Source of the DNA: JAAFHN01 sp031421855
GTDB taxonomy: Bacteria > Pseudomonadota > Gammaproteobacteria > Burkholderiales > Burkholderiaceae_C
Direction of reading: 5' to 3'
DNA: 5,409 nucleotides
NCBI GenBank assembly: GCA_031421855.1
Contig: JANOPN010000229.1
Span: 1-5,409 of the forward strand
A program made the position numbers and the translations under genes. How positions within the stretch are numbered: position 1 is the stretch's first letter; each line of letters opens with the position of its first letter. Below the pieces are notes generated by a model that did not search any database, was not told where the DNA came from, and was given only the letters and a program-made list of their open reading frames with translations. This document shows, piece by piece, positions 1 to 5,409 of the stretch.

Positions 1-43
1 AGCCCTTGGTCACCGGATTCATTGACTCTGGTGCTACTATTTT
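1..43 (+). repeat. Intergenic repeat, copy 1 (cut by window edge)
   Basis: The 19-base core TTGGTCACCGGATTCATTG lies at 6-24. Seven variable bases follow, then TGCTACT at 32-38 and a T-rich stretch. The core is identical to the minus strand of copy 2 (589-607) and differs at one base from the minus strand of copy 3 (4358-4376). The distance from core to TGCTA is the same in all three. This copy begins at or before the window edge, so its full left side is not visible. It sits directly 3' of the CBS-domain gene and points opposite to the other two copies. Confidence 0.8.
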
Positions 44-47
44 AGGA

Positions 48-476
48 CTATCCTGTGATGTAGCTTTGCAGTTGCGAAATGGTGATTTCGTGGTCAGCGA
101 TGATGTCGTCCATCAAATCGCGAATCGAGATCAGGCCCAAGACTTTCTCGCCATCAATCACGGGTAGATGGCGGATCTTTTTGGTGCTCATGAGTGACAT
201 GCAGACCCGCGTGCCGGTTCGGGGGCTAACCGAGACCACATCACCGGTCATGATTTCCGAAACCTTGGTCTCGCGTGAGTTTTTGCCTTGTAGCGCCACC
301 TTTCGGGTGTAGTCGCGCTCTGAAAAGATGCCAACCAATTTTTCATCTTTCATCACCAACATGGCACCCACGCCGTGCTCGGCCAACAGTTTGAGCCCAT
401 CAAAGACGCAAACATCGGGCGAGACGCTGAACGGAGCTGAATCGCGGTGTTTGATGAGTTCAACGACGGGTTTCAT
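48..476 (-). CDS. Tandem CBS-domain protein (142 aa)
   Basis: A small soluble protein made almost entirely of two CBS domains, at roughly residues 10-63 and 72-128. Each ends in the typical strand-helix motif: GIFSERD at 49-55 and GLISIRD at 114-120. In this family the S/T-x-R-D aspartate commonly contacts the ribose of a bound adenine nucleotide (AMP, ATP or S-adenosylmethionine), so a Bateman-type nucleotide sensor is likely. No enzymatic or DNA-binding domain is attached, and the partner or target cannot be told from sequence. The ATG at 476 is supported by AAGGA on the minus strand (483-487), six bases upstream, and the stop is TAG. A possible promoter lies about 40-70 bp upstream, so it is probably transcribed separately from the cyclase gene. 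Inverted copies of the repeat flank it on both sides. The domain call is firm; the function is not. Confidence 0.93.
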   Translation of the reverse strand: MKPVVELIKHRDSAPFSVSPDVCVFDGLKLLAEHGVGAMLVMKDEKLVGIFSERDYTRKVALQGKNSRETKVSEIMTGDVVSVSPRTGTRVCMSLMSTKKIRHLPVIDGEKVLGLISIRDLMDDIIADHEITISQLQSYITG

Positions 477-518
477 GCGGCTTCCTTGGGTTTAAACGGC
501 AGCTTACTGGGCGGGTTC

Positions 519-547
519 AGTATCGCACTTTAGCGCGTTTTGGGCAA
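519..547 (-). promoter_or_regulatory. Possible sigma70-type promoter for the CBS gene
   Basis: On the minus strand, TTGCCC (542-547) and GATACT (519-524) are separated by 17 bases. Each hexamer matches the sigma70 consensus at four of six positions. The implied start near 512 would give a leader of about 35 bases carrying the AAGGA site. An inverted repeat, TTGATGTGTCAA at 550-561, lies just upstream of the -35 box. This is a pattern match only. Confidence 0.35.
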
Positions 548-567
548 AATTGATGTGTCAATGATGT

Positions 568-617
568 CAAAAACAGTAGCATCAAGTCCAATGAATCCGG
601 TGACCAACGGCCAAAAA
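568..617 (-). repeat. Intergenic repeat, copy 2
   Basis: Read on the minus strand, this copy has TTTTTGGC (610-617), two bases, the 19-base core TTGGTCACCGGATTCATTG (589-607), seven variable bases, TGCTACT (575-581) and a T-rich tail. The core is identical to copy 1. The outer TTTTTGGC box and its two-base spacing are shared with copy 3. It lies directly 3' of the cyclase gene and upstream of the CBS-gene promoter. Confidence 0.85.
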
Positions 618-632
618 GATCGATAATTCGAT
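613..632 (-). terminator. Weak candidate terminator after the cyclase gene
   Basis: Just after the cyclase stop codon, the minus strand can fold ATCGA (628-632) with TCGAT (619-623) across a four-base loop, followed by C and a run of five T (613-617). The layout is that of an intrinsic terminator, but the stem has only five pairs, two of them G-C, so it may not work alone. The T run is also part of repeat copy 2. Confidence 0.25.
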
Positions 633-634
633 GT

Positions 635-1633
635 TCAACGCTCAATGCTGAACTGCAAAGTGACTTCTGGGGCAAAACTCACGTGAGCGCCCAGCCCGAT
701 CTCACCACCACCGACCAGCGGCATGCTGGATCGCCGCAGCGTGTGCACCTGCGACGCGCCGCCAAATCGCAGCCAAGTGCCGTTGGAGCTGATGTCGGTC
801 AGCACAAAATGGTCAAGCTGCCAAGCCAAGGTCGCGTGTGTGCGCGACACGCGCGGGTCGTCAAGCACGAGCTGGGCATCGGCCGTTCGGCCCAAAATCA
901 AGCTCGTGGTCGACTCGCTACTCAGCTGCGCCCGCGCGCCGCTTGGCAAATGCAACACCAGGGTTCGGGGGCCATCATCGCCGTCCAAGTCTTGCGTGGC
1001 CAACGCCCCCACATGCATGGTGTACGCAATGTGCGGGCCAGTTTGCATCTCGGTCACGGCCTCTAACCGCCAAACCGGCATGGCTTGAGACTTGCCTTTG
1101 AGGGTGATGCGCGACAGGCTGCGGCAACTCATTCGCCACGCAGCGTCGAGCGCTTGATACCCCCCCTCACCGATGAGGATTTCGCCGTTTTGGGCCACGT
1201 CAGACAGGCGGGCGGCCACGTTGACGACATCGCCAAACACGTCTTGCTCATGCTCAACCACGTCACCATGCTCGACACCGATGTTGACGCACAAGTTGGT
1301 GTCGGCACTGAACTGGGTGTCAGCACTACCGCCGACTGGTTGACGCGCGGGTATTTTCGCTTCGGCGCGTTTGCGCTGCAAGCCCATGCGGGTAACCGCC
1401 TCTCGAACCCCGCGCGCGCCCGTCAGCGCCGCTTGTGGCGTGGCAAAGGTTGCCAAAACGCCGTCACCCAAGACTTTGACGACGCGCCCCCCGGCTTGTT
1501 TGATCGCCGCGCCCATGGCCTCGGTGCAGTCCGTCACCAAACGGGTGGCTTGGGTGTTGCCCATGGACTCGTAAAGCGCCGTCGATCCTGCCAAATCAGC
1601 AAACAAAAGCGTGCGTTTAACGGATGAACTCAT
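635..1633 (-). CDS. Class III adenylate/guanylate cyclase with C-terminal FHA domain
   Basis: Predicted to make a cyclic nucleotide, probably cAMP, in the cytoplasm. Residues about 5-190 form a class III cyclase domain. It has both metal-binding aspartates (D13 in FADLAGST, D57 in LGDGVLATF), a lysine and aspartate at the usual adenine-recognition positions (K53, D131) and the transition-state asparagine and arginine (N138, R142 in GDVVNVAARL). The full set suggests an active enzyme. A hydrophilic insertion-like segment lies at about 86-112. Residues about 225-325 form an FHA domain with GR (248-249), SRTH (263-266) and NGT (284-286), expected to bind phosphothreonine peptides. The ATG at 1633 gives 332 aa and overlaps the moaE stop as ATGA. 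A TTG at 1648 would add five residues but lacks this support. Last gene of the Moco operon. No membrane segment or response-regulator domain was seen. Substrate choice is inferred, not shown. Confidence 0.93.
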   Translation of the reverse strand: MSSSVKRTLLFADLAGSTALYESMGNTQATRLVTDCTEAMGAAIKQAGGRVVKVLGDGVLATFATPQAALTGARGVREAVTRMGLQRKRAEAKIPARQPVGGSADTQFSADTNLCVNIGVEHGDVVEHEQDVFGDVVNVAARLSDVAQNGEILIGEGGYQALDAAWRMSCRSLSRITLKGKSQAMPVWRLEAVTEMQTGPHIAYTMHVGALATQDLDGDDGPRTLVLHLPSGARAQLSSESTTSLILGRTADAQLVLDDPRVSRTHATLAWQLDHFVLTDISSNGTWLRFGGASQVHTLRRSSMPLVGGGEIGLGAHVSFAPEVTLQFSIER

Positions 1634-2142
1634 GCCGGAGTGCTCCAACGCGCCATCGCTTGGTCGTCACTTACCCGGGCGTCGACCCAGCGGCTGGCCG
1701 TGACGCGCCCTTGTTCAACGACATCTTCTTTTTTCCAAAAAGGGGCTTGGGTTTTAAGATAGTCCATCAAAAACTCACAGGCTTTGAAGCTCTCACCCCG
1801 GTGCGCCGAGCTCGCTGCCACAAAGACAATTTGGTCCGTTGGCGCAAGCCGACCCACGCGGTGGATGATGCTGACACCCACCACATCAAAGCGATCAAAC
1901 GCGTCGCAAGCGATTGTCTCTAAGCTTCGCTCAGTCATGCCGGGGTAATGCTCCAACTCCAAGCATCCCACGCCTTGGCCATCGTTTCGGTCTCGCACGC
2001 AACCGACAAAACTGGCGACGGCGCCAACACCGGGCATGTCGACCCGCAAAGCGGTCAACTCGGTGCTGACATCAAAGTCCTCGGTCTGGATTCGCACCAT
2101 GACGCGACGCGCCAGCGTGGCATTGTTTGCGGCTTGGGTCAC
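1630..2142 (-). CDS. moaE: Molybdopterin synthase catalytic (large) subunit MoaE
   Basis: MoaE pairs with thiocarboxylated MoaD and transfers sulfur to cyclic pyranopterin monophosphate, giving the dithiolene of molybdopterin. Family motifs are clear: LELEHYPGMTE near 61-71, SSAHRGESF near 111-119 and MDYLKTQAPFWKKE near 126-139. K130 and K137 match the catalytic lysines K119 and K126 of E. coli MoaE. R50 and R115 match E. coli R39 and R104. The 170-aa form starts at a GTG (2142), four bases after the moaD stop, in a G-rich context typical of coupled translation. An ATG at 2100 would give 156 aa, nearer the 150 aa of E. coli, but shows no ribosome binding site, so the start is uncertain. About four extra residues lie between FWKKE and the RWVDAR segment compared with E. 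coli. The stop overlaps the cyclase start. Confidence 0.96.
   Translation of the reverse strand: MTQAANNATLARRVMVRIQTEDFDVSTELTALRVDMPGVGAVASFVGCVRDRNDGQGVGCLELEHYPGMTERSLETIACDAFDRFDVVGVSIIHRVGRLAPTDQIVFVAASSAHRGESFKACEFLMDYLKTQAPFWKKEDVVEQGRVTASRWVDARVSDDQAMARWSTPA
1643..1646 (-). promoter_or_regulatory. Ribosome binding site deciding the cyclase start
   Basis: GGAG on the minus strand lies nine bases before the ATG at 1633 and inside the end of moaE. It supports the ATG at 1633, which shares bases with the moaE TGA stop, over the TTG at 1648, which would lie upstream of or within this site. Confidence 0.5.
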
Positions 2143-2146
2143 GCCA

Positions 2147-2416
2147 TCACCCGCCCGTTACCGGTGGGAAAAATGCGACCTCGACTGACTCGCCAGGAGG
2201 AATCAAGCTGGACTCATCCGCAACCATTTGGTGATTGACCGCCGCGCGGACCGGGCGATTGGCAGACAAAAATTCGCGGTACGCTCCACCGCGCGCAATC
2301 AACTCCGCCCGAAGATCCGCCACTGTGGCGGCCGTTGTCGTGAGCGTCTCGTGGTCTTTGCCGATGGCTTCGCGCACGCTGGCAAAAAATCGCAATTGAA
2401 TGGTGCGGGTCGTCAT
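2147..2416 (-). CDS. moaD: Molybdopterin synthase sulfur carrier (small) subunit MoaD
   Basis: A ubiquitin-like sulfur carrier of 89 aa (E. coli MoaD has 81). It opens with the usual beta-strand and FFASVREAIG (10-19) and ends in the diagnostic Gly-Gly tail (PPVTGG). In this family the terminal glycine is adenylated by MoeB and converted to a thiocarboxylate, then inserted into the MoaE active site. No moeB or sulfurtransferase gene is in the window. The start is ATG at 2416, 13 bp after the moeA stop. The spacer has no clear Shine-Dalgarno sequence, so translation may depend on ribosomes arriving from moeA. moaE follows after four bases, the usual pairing of the two subunits. Confidence 0.95.
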   Translation of the reverse strand: MTTRTIQLRFFASVREAIGKDHETLTTTAATVADLRAELIARGGAYREFLSANRPVRAAVNHQMVADESSLIPPGESVEVAFFPPVTGG

Positions 2417-2429
2417 GAATGTCGTGTTT

Positions 2430-3710
2430 TTAGCGCATCAACGCGGCAAGGTCGATGATTTGAACGGTATCACCTGCGCGAATGCTTGTATGACTGGGAT
2501 TGTCAACCAAGGCGTTGGCCCAGTGCATGCTGGTGAGCACGCTCGAGTTCTGATTGGGGAAAAACGCCACACCGAGTTGGCCGTTTGCTTGCGGCGTGCT
2601 GGTCGCACGCAAAAATTCACGGCGCTTGTCTGCTGGCGGCCCGTCATGCAAAGCAACGCCATCAACAGTGGGAAGCGGGGTCGCGGGCAGGCCCAACAAG
2701 GCCTGTAAAAAGGGTCGTACCAGCAACAAAGCGGTGACAAAGCTCGACACCGGGTTGCCCGGTAAGCCGATGAAGTGGCAAAAATGCCCCCTGACACGAC
2801 CCGTGACGTCGCCCCGGCGAACGCGCCCATAGGCGAACGGTTTGCCGGGTTTCATGCTGATTTGCCACAAATCCAGCTCACCCAAGGCTTGCACGGCGGG
2901 CTTGACGTGATCTTCTTCGCCGACACTCACTCCCCCGCTGGTGAGGATCAAATCGGCGTCAAGCGCGGCGGTGCGCATCGCTTGAATGGTGGCATCAAAG
3001 GTGTCGGGCACGACACCCATGTCGCGCACTGTTGCCCCCAGCCGCTCAAGCAAGGTGCGCAAAAAGTAGCGGTTGGAGTTGAAAATCGCGCCTTTGGGCA
3101 AGTCTTGCGGCGCAATGCTGCCAGGCATGACCAATTCGTCACCCGTTGAAAACATGGCCACCACAGGCGCGGCGCGCACGCTCAAGCGGGCGACCCCCAA
3201 GCTCGCCGCCAAGCCGATTTGCGCGGGGCCAAGCACGGTGCCCGCTTGCAAAACGCCCTGCCCGCGCCGCACGTCCTCACCACGAAGGCGCACCCACTGG
3301 CCCATTTCGGGGACAACATTGAGTTGCACCACGCCATCAGCGACAACCGCGCAGTCTTCTTGCATGAGCACCGAATCGGCCCCCAGCGGCATGGGCGCGC
3401 CCGTGAAAATCCGCGCACAACTCTGCACAGCCAAGGCCACGCCAAAGTGCCCAGCGGCAATGCGTTGGCTGACGGGTAGCGCCTGTCCTGCAACCCGCAC
3501 ATCAGCCGCGCGCACCGCGTAACCATCCATTTGGCTGTTATCGAAGCCCGGCACGTCGATCTCAGCGACGACATCTTGGGCCAAAACGCGGCCGTCGCCA
3601 TCAAAGGCGTCAACCATTTCGACGCGATCGAGCGGCTGGGCATGTGCGAGCAACTCGGCCAATGCCGCTTCCAGCGGCTTCAGCCCCGGCTTGATGGCAG
3701 CCGTTGTCAT
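2430..3710 (-). CDS. moeA: Molybdopterin molybdenumtransferase MoeA
   Basis: MoeA inserts molybdate into adenylylated molybdopterin to give Moco, normally using the product of MogA, which is not in this window. At 426 aa it is slightly longer than E. coli MoeA (411). Family motifs occur in order: FDNSQMDGYAVRA (56-68), TGAPMP (103-108), the pterin-binding loop TSGGVSVGEEDHVK (257-270), MKPGKPFAYG (286-295) and GLPGNPVSSFVT (315-326). The C-terminal beta-barrel domain follows to the end. D62 and D267 sit at positions conserved in the active site. The ATG at 3710 overlaps the mobB stop as ATGA, which fixes the start and points to coupling. The reading frame is intact. Confidence 0.97.
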   Translation of the reverse strand: MTTAAIKPGLKPLEAALAELLAHAQPLDRVEMVDAFDGDGRVLAQDVVAEIDVPGFDNSQMDGYAVRAADVRVAGQALPVSQRIAAGHFGVALAVQSCARIFTGAPMPLGADSVLMQEDCAVVADGVVQLNVVPEMGQWVRLRGEDVRRGQGVLQAGTVLGPAQIGLAASLGVARLSVRAAPVVAMFSTGDELVMPGSIAPQDLPKGAIFNSNRYFLRTLLERLGATVRDMGVVPDTFDATIQAMRTAALDADLILTSGGVSVGEEDHVKPAVQALGELDLWQISMKPGKPFAYGRVRRGDVTGRVRGHFCHFIGLPGNPVSSFVTALLLVRPFLQALLGLPATPLPTVDGVALHDGPPADKRREFLRATSTPQANGQLGVAFFPNQNSSVLTSMHWANALVDNPSHTSIRAGDTVQIIDLAALMR

Positions 3711-4240
3711 TGATGCAACTCGGGCTGGTAAATGAAGCGATCTGCGTCGCTCAACAAATACGACGCAATGGCCGATGCATTATTTAAATCCAAAATCGGT
3801 CGACCCGTGGGTTCGGGCAAGCTTTGCGGGCTGTCGGTTGCGATGGCAACAATGAACGGATCGTCTGGGTAGCGGGCGGGTTTACCAGCTTGGGCGCGCC
3901 AAACTTCGATTTTGAGCACGTCCGATGATTTAAACCCCTCAACCAACACCCAGTCGGCCACGCTGCTGATCTCGGCGATCAACTGGTGGACATTGGGTTC
4001 GGCCTCGCGCTCGTATTCGCGAACCAAGGCCAGCCGCTTGTTGGACGCTACGACGACCTCGAATGCACCAGCCGAGCGGTGGCGATGGGTGTCTTTGCCG
4101 GCGTGGTCGATATCGAAGCTGTGGTGAGCGTGTTTCACCACACTGACTCGCAGCCCTTGGGTCTTCAATGCAGCGATCAATTGCTCGACCAAAGTCGTCT
4201 TGCCCGAGCCCGAGTAGCCTGCGAATCCAACGACCTTCAT
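3707..4240 (-). CDS. mobB: Molybdopterin-guanine dinucleotide biosynthesis adapter MobB
   Basis: A 177-aa P-loop GTP-binding protein. MobB helps MobA attach GMP to Moco, forming the bis-MGD cofactor used by DMSO reductase-family enzymes; it is accessory, not essential, in E. coli. The Walker A motif is GYSGSGKTT (8-16). KHAHHSFDID (36-45) and GKDTHRHRSAG (48-58) are typical of the family, and the Walker B-like strand is DWVLVEGFK (96-104). It starts at ATG 4240 and has only a weak ribosome binding site. It is the first gene of the Moco run and is separated from aqpZ by 189 bp. mobA is not in the window, so the guanylyltransferase must be encoded elsewhere if MGD is made. Confidence 0.95.
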   Translation of the reverse strand: MKVVGFAGYSGSGKTTLVEQLIAALKTQGLRVSVVKHAHHSFDIDHAGKDTHRHRSAGAFEVVVASNKRLALVREYEREAEPNVHQLIAEISSVADWVLVEGFKSSDVLKIEVWRAQAGKPARYPDDPFIVAIATDSPQSLPEPTGRPILDLNNASAIASYLLSDADRFIYQPELHQ

Positions 4241-4336
4241 GAGTGCGCCAATGCTGAAATGATCAAGGCCCCAATTGTGCCTGCTCGCGCGCTGAAGCTG
4301 AGTCGATTCAGTTGCCTGTCAGATGTCCGGTTGCTA

Positions 4337-4387
4337 CTAAATGTATAGCAACAAAACCAATGGATCCGGTGACCAAGAGCCAAAAAA
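4337..4387 (-). repeat. Intergenic repeat, copy 3
   Basis: On the minus strand this copy has TTTTTGGC (4379-4386), two bases, a core with 18 of 19 matches to copies 1 and 2 (4358-4376; a C replaces T in GGATCC), seven variable bases and TGCTA (4346-4350). Next to it, GTTGCTA (4330-4336) and TAGCAAC (4346-4352) form a seven-pair inverted repeat not seen in the other copies. It lies between aqpZ and mobB, in the same orientation as copy 2. Confidence 0.8.
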
Positions 4388-4422
4388 CCATCAAAAATAG
4401 CTCTGACCACCGGTTTTGGGCT
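4366..4422 (-). other. Two mutually exclusive hairpins 3' of aqpZ
   Basis: Hairpin A pairs CCGGTG and AGAGC (4400-4413, minus strand) with GCTCT and CACCGG (4366-4380), with a small internal loop and a 19-base apical loop. Hairpin B pairs AGCC and AAAACC (4412-4422) with GGTTTT and GGCT (4379-4390), with a small asymmetric bulge. They share bases, so only one can form at a time. Neither is followed by a good T run, so this is not a canonical terminator, though it may slow or stop transcription from aqpZ into mobB. Repeat copy 3 supplies one arm of each. Confidence 0.4.
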
Positions 4423-4429
4423 GCTTTGG

Positions 4430-5119
4430 CTACTTATCGTCGCTGCCGATCCATTTGTACGCGACCGCACCGAGCACCGCACCCAAGATGGGTGCGACCC
4501 AAAAGAGCCACAACTGCGCCACCGCCCAGTCGCCCACGAAGAGTGCCACACCTGTGCTGCGAGCCGGGTTAACCGATGTGTTGGTGATCGGGATGCTGAT
4601 CAGGTGAATCAGCGTGAGGGCCAAACCAATCGCGATTGGCGCAAAGCCTGCAGGGGCGCGTTTGTCGGTTGCGCCCAAAATGACGATCAAAAAGAACATC
4701 GTCATGACAACCTCGGTCAGCAAAGCAGCCGCCATCGAGTAGCCGCCGGGCGAATGTGCGCCGTAGCCGTTTGATGCAAAGCCTTTTGACACATCAAAAC
4801 CTGGCGCGCCGCTGGCAATCACGTACAGCACCGCACCGGCAGCAATCGCACCCAACACCTGTGCCGCGATGTAGCCTGGCAGCTTGGATGACTCAAACCG
4901 CCCACCAGCCCACAGGCCAATGGACACCGCCGGGTTGAGGTGGCAGCCCGAAATGTGGCCAATGGCAAACGCCATCGTCAACACCGTCAAACCAAAAGCC
5001 AACGACACGCCGTGCAGGCCGATGCCCACATTGGGAAAAGCGGCAGCGAGGACGGCGCTGCCGCAGCCGCCCAAAACCAGCCAAAACGTACCCAAAAATT
5101 CGGCGCCGAGTGCTTTCAT
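4430..5119 (-). CDS. aqpZ: Aquaporin Z, water channel
   Basis: An inner-membrane water channel of 229 aa, with the six membrane segments and two half-helices of the MIP family. Both NPA boxes are present: NPA at 62-64, and NPAR at 184-187 inside TNTSVNPARSTG. The narrow-filter residues F42, H172, T181 and R187 match those of E. coli AqpZ (F43, H174, T183, R189), and GGCGS keeps the pore cysteine (C19). This marks an orthodox water channel and not a glycerol facilitator. The segments GHISGCHLNPAV and GFASNGYGAHSPGGYS are also near E. coli AqpZ. The ATG at 5119 has AGGAG six bases upstream (5126-5130), the best ribosome binding site in the window. It has its own promoter and no evident functional tie to the Moco genes downstream. 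Confidence 0.98.
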   Translation of the reverse strand: MKALGAEFLGTFWLVLGGCGSAVLAAAFPNVGIGLHGVSLAFGLTVLTMAFAIGHISGCHLNPAVSIGLWAGGRFESSKLPGYIAAQVLGAIAAGAVLYVIASGAPGFDVSKGFASNGYGAHSPGGYSMAAALLTEVVMTMFFLIVILGATDKRAPAGFAPIAIGLALTLIHLISIPITNTSVNPARSTGVALFVGDWAVAQLWLFWVAPILGAVLGAVAYKWIGSDDK

Positions 5120-5149
5120 GTGATGCTCCTAAAAATATTGACGAGATTC

Positions 5150-5178
5150 ATTAAAACGCCAATTGAGTACTTTGTCAC
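5150..5178 (-). promoter_or_regulatory. Likely sigma70-type promoter of aqpZ
   Basis: On the minus strand, GTGACA (5173-5178) and TTTAAT (5150-5155) are 17 bases apart, each matching the sigma70 consensus at five of six positions. Transcription would start near 5143, about 24 bases before the ATG and just ahead of the AGGAG site. A weaker overlapping pair (TTGGCG, 17 bases, AATATT) is also possible. It lies in the 67-bp gap after the preceding gene. Confidence 0.5.
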
Positions 5179-5186
5179 GCATTCGT

Positions 5187-5409
5187 TCAACCAACGCACC
5201 AAGTCCAAGCCGCCAGTAGACCCAGCAGCAGTGGCTGATGAACCATGTAGTAACTCAAACTCCAGCGCCCCATGCCCGCCAACGAGCGACCGACTGAAGC
5301 ACTTGGCCATCTGCTAGCCGCCAAAACGCCCGGCCTTTTGCGCAACAACCACTGCCCCAACGCCACGCCCCACCACATCACCGCCATCCAGGGCAGCAAA
5401 GGCACGTAG
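5187..5409 (-). CDS. C-terminal part of a DUF1624/HGSNAT-type membrane acyltransferase-like protein
   Basis: Only the last 73 residues are in the window; the frame stays open past the right edge. A GTG at 5405 is almost certainly an internal valine, because the preceding codon is an in-frame tyrosine and YVPLLPW resembles the family's usual internal segment. Two hydrophobic stretches are visible: LLPWMAVMWWGVALGQWLL, and a last helix around SLSYYMVHQPLLLG with the histidine typical of the C-terminal helix. Proteins of this type are multi-pass membrane proteins related to heparan-alpha-glucosaminide N-acetyltransferase. Their bacterial substrates are generally unknown, and nothing here identifies one. 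The stop is TGA at 5187-5189. Family assignment rests on a short fragment. Confidence 0.75.
   Translation of the reverse strand, partial: YVPLLPWMAVMWWGVALGQWLLRKRPGVLAASRWPSASVGRSLAGMGRWSLSYYMVHQPLLLGLLAAWTWCVG

Noticed and set aside
550..561. FNR-like palindrome TTGATGTGTCAA upstream of the CBS gene
   Set aside because: The FNR/Crp-type anaerobox needs TTGAT-N4-ATCAA. Here the TTGA and TCAA halves are four bases apart and not six, so the spacing is wrong. It may still be an operator for another regulator, but nothing shows that.
1085..1627. Long plus-strand open frame (180 aa) opposite the cyclase gene
   Set aside because: Lies entirely antisense to a gene with a complete catalytic motif set. 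Its protein shows no recognisable domain, and its openness follows from G+C-rich codon use on the other strand.
1634..1648. TTG at 1648 as the start of the cyclase gene
   Set aside because: The ATG at 1633 has a GGAG site nine bases upstream and the typical ATGA overlap with moaE; the TTG has neither.
4237..4551. Minus-strand frame of 104 aa spanning the aqpZ-mobB gap
   Set aside because: Half of it overlaps the aqpZ 3' end in another frame. The protein has no family character and crosses the repeat. No supporting ribosome binding site was seen.
5116..5310. Minus-strand frame of 64 aa across the aqpZ promoter region
   Set aside because: A shifted frame of the DUF1624-type gene, running through the promoter and ribosome binding site of aqpZ. 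The DUF1624 frame has family motifs and this one does not.
5403..5405. GTG as a true start of the right-edge membrane protein
   Set aside because: The frame is open to the window edge, and the codon before GTG encodes the Y of a YVPLLPW segment expected inside the family. The gene is therefore cut, not 72 aa long.

Overview
The window looks like ordinary chromosomal DNA of a betaproteobacterium, most likely Burkholderiales and probably near the Comamonadaceae. This rests on moderately high G+C, the gene families and their residue-level character, and short dispersed intergenic repeats. It is an inference without a database search. Every supported gene lies on the minus strand, so the genes read from right to left.

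Right to left: the 3' end of an integral-membrane acyltransferase-like gene of the DUF1624/HGSNAT type (5187-5409, cut by the window edge); a complete aquaporin Z gene (4430-5119) with its own promoter and a strong ribosome binding site; a 189-bp gap (4241-4429) holding one copy of a short repeat and two competing hairpins, with nothing recognised in its mobB-proximal part; a tight five-gene run mobB, moeA, moaD, moaE and a class III nucleotide cyclase with an FHA domain (635-4240); a 158-bp gap with a second repeat copy and a likely promoter; a small two-CBS-domain protein (48-476); and, at the left edge, a third repeat copy.

The centre is a molybdenum cofactor (Moco) operon. MoaD (sulfur carrier) and MoaE (large subunit) form molybdopterin synthase, MoeA inserts molybdate, and MobB is a GTP-binding accessory protein for the later nucleotide-attachment stage. 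mobB/moeA and moaE/cyclase each overlap by four bases (ATGA), and the other spacers are 4 and 13 bp, so one transcript with translational coupling is likely. The unexpected member is the last gene, an apparently active adenylyl cyclase fused to a phosphopeptide-binding FHA domain.

No transposase, CRISPR array, tRNA or rRNA was seen, and no wholly new system. The points most worth following are the three-copy intergenic repeat, which has a fixed internal layout, and the coupling of a cyclase-FHA signalling protein to Moco synthesis.
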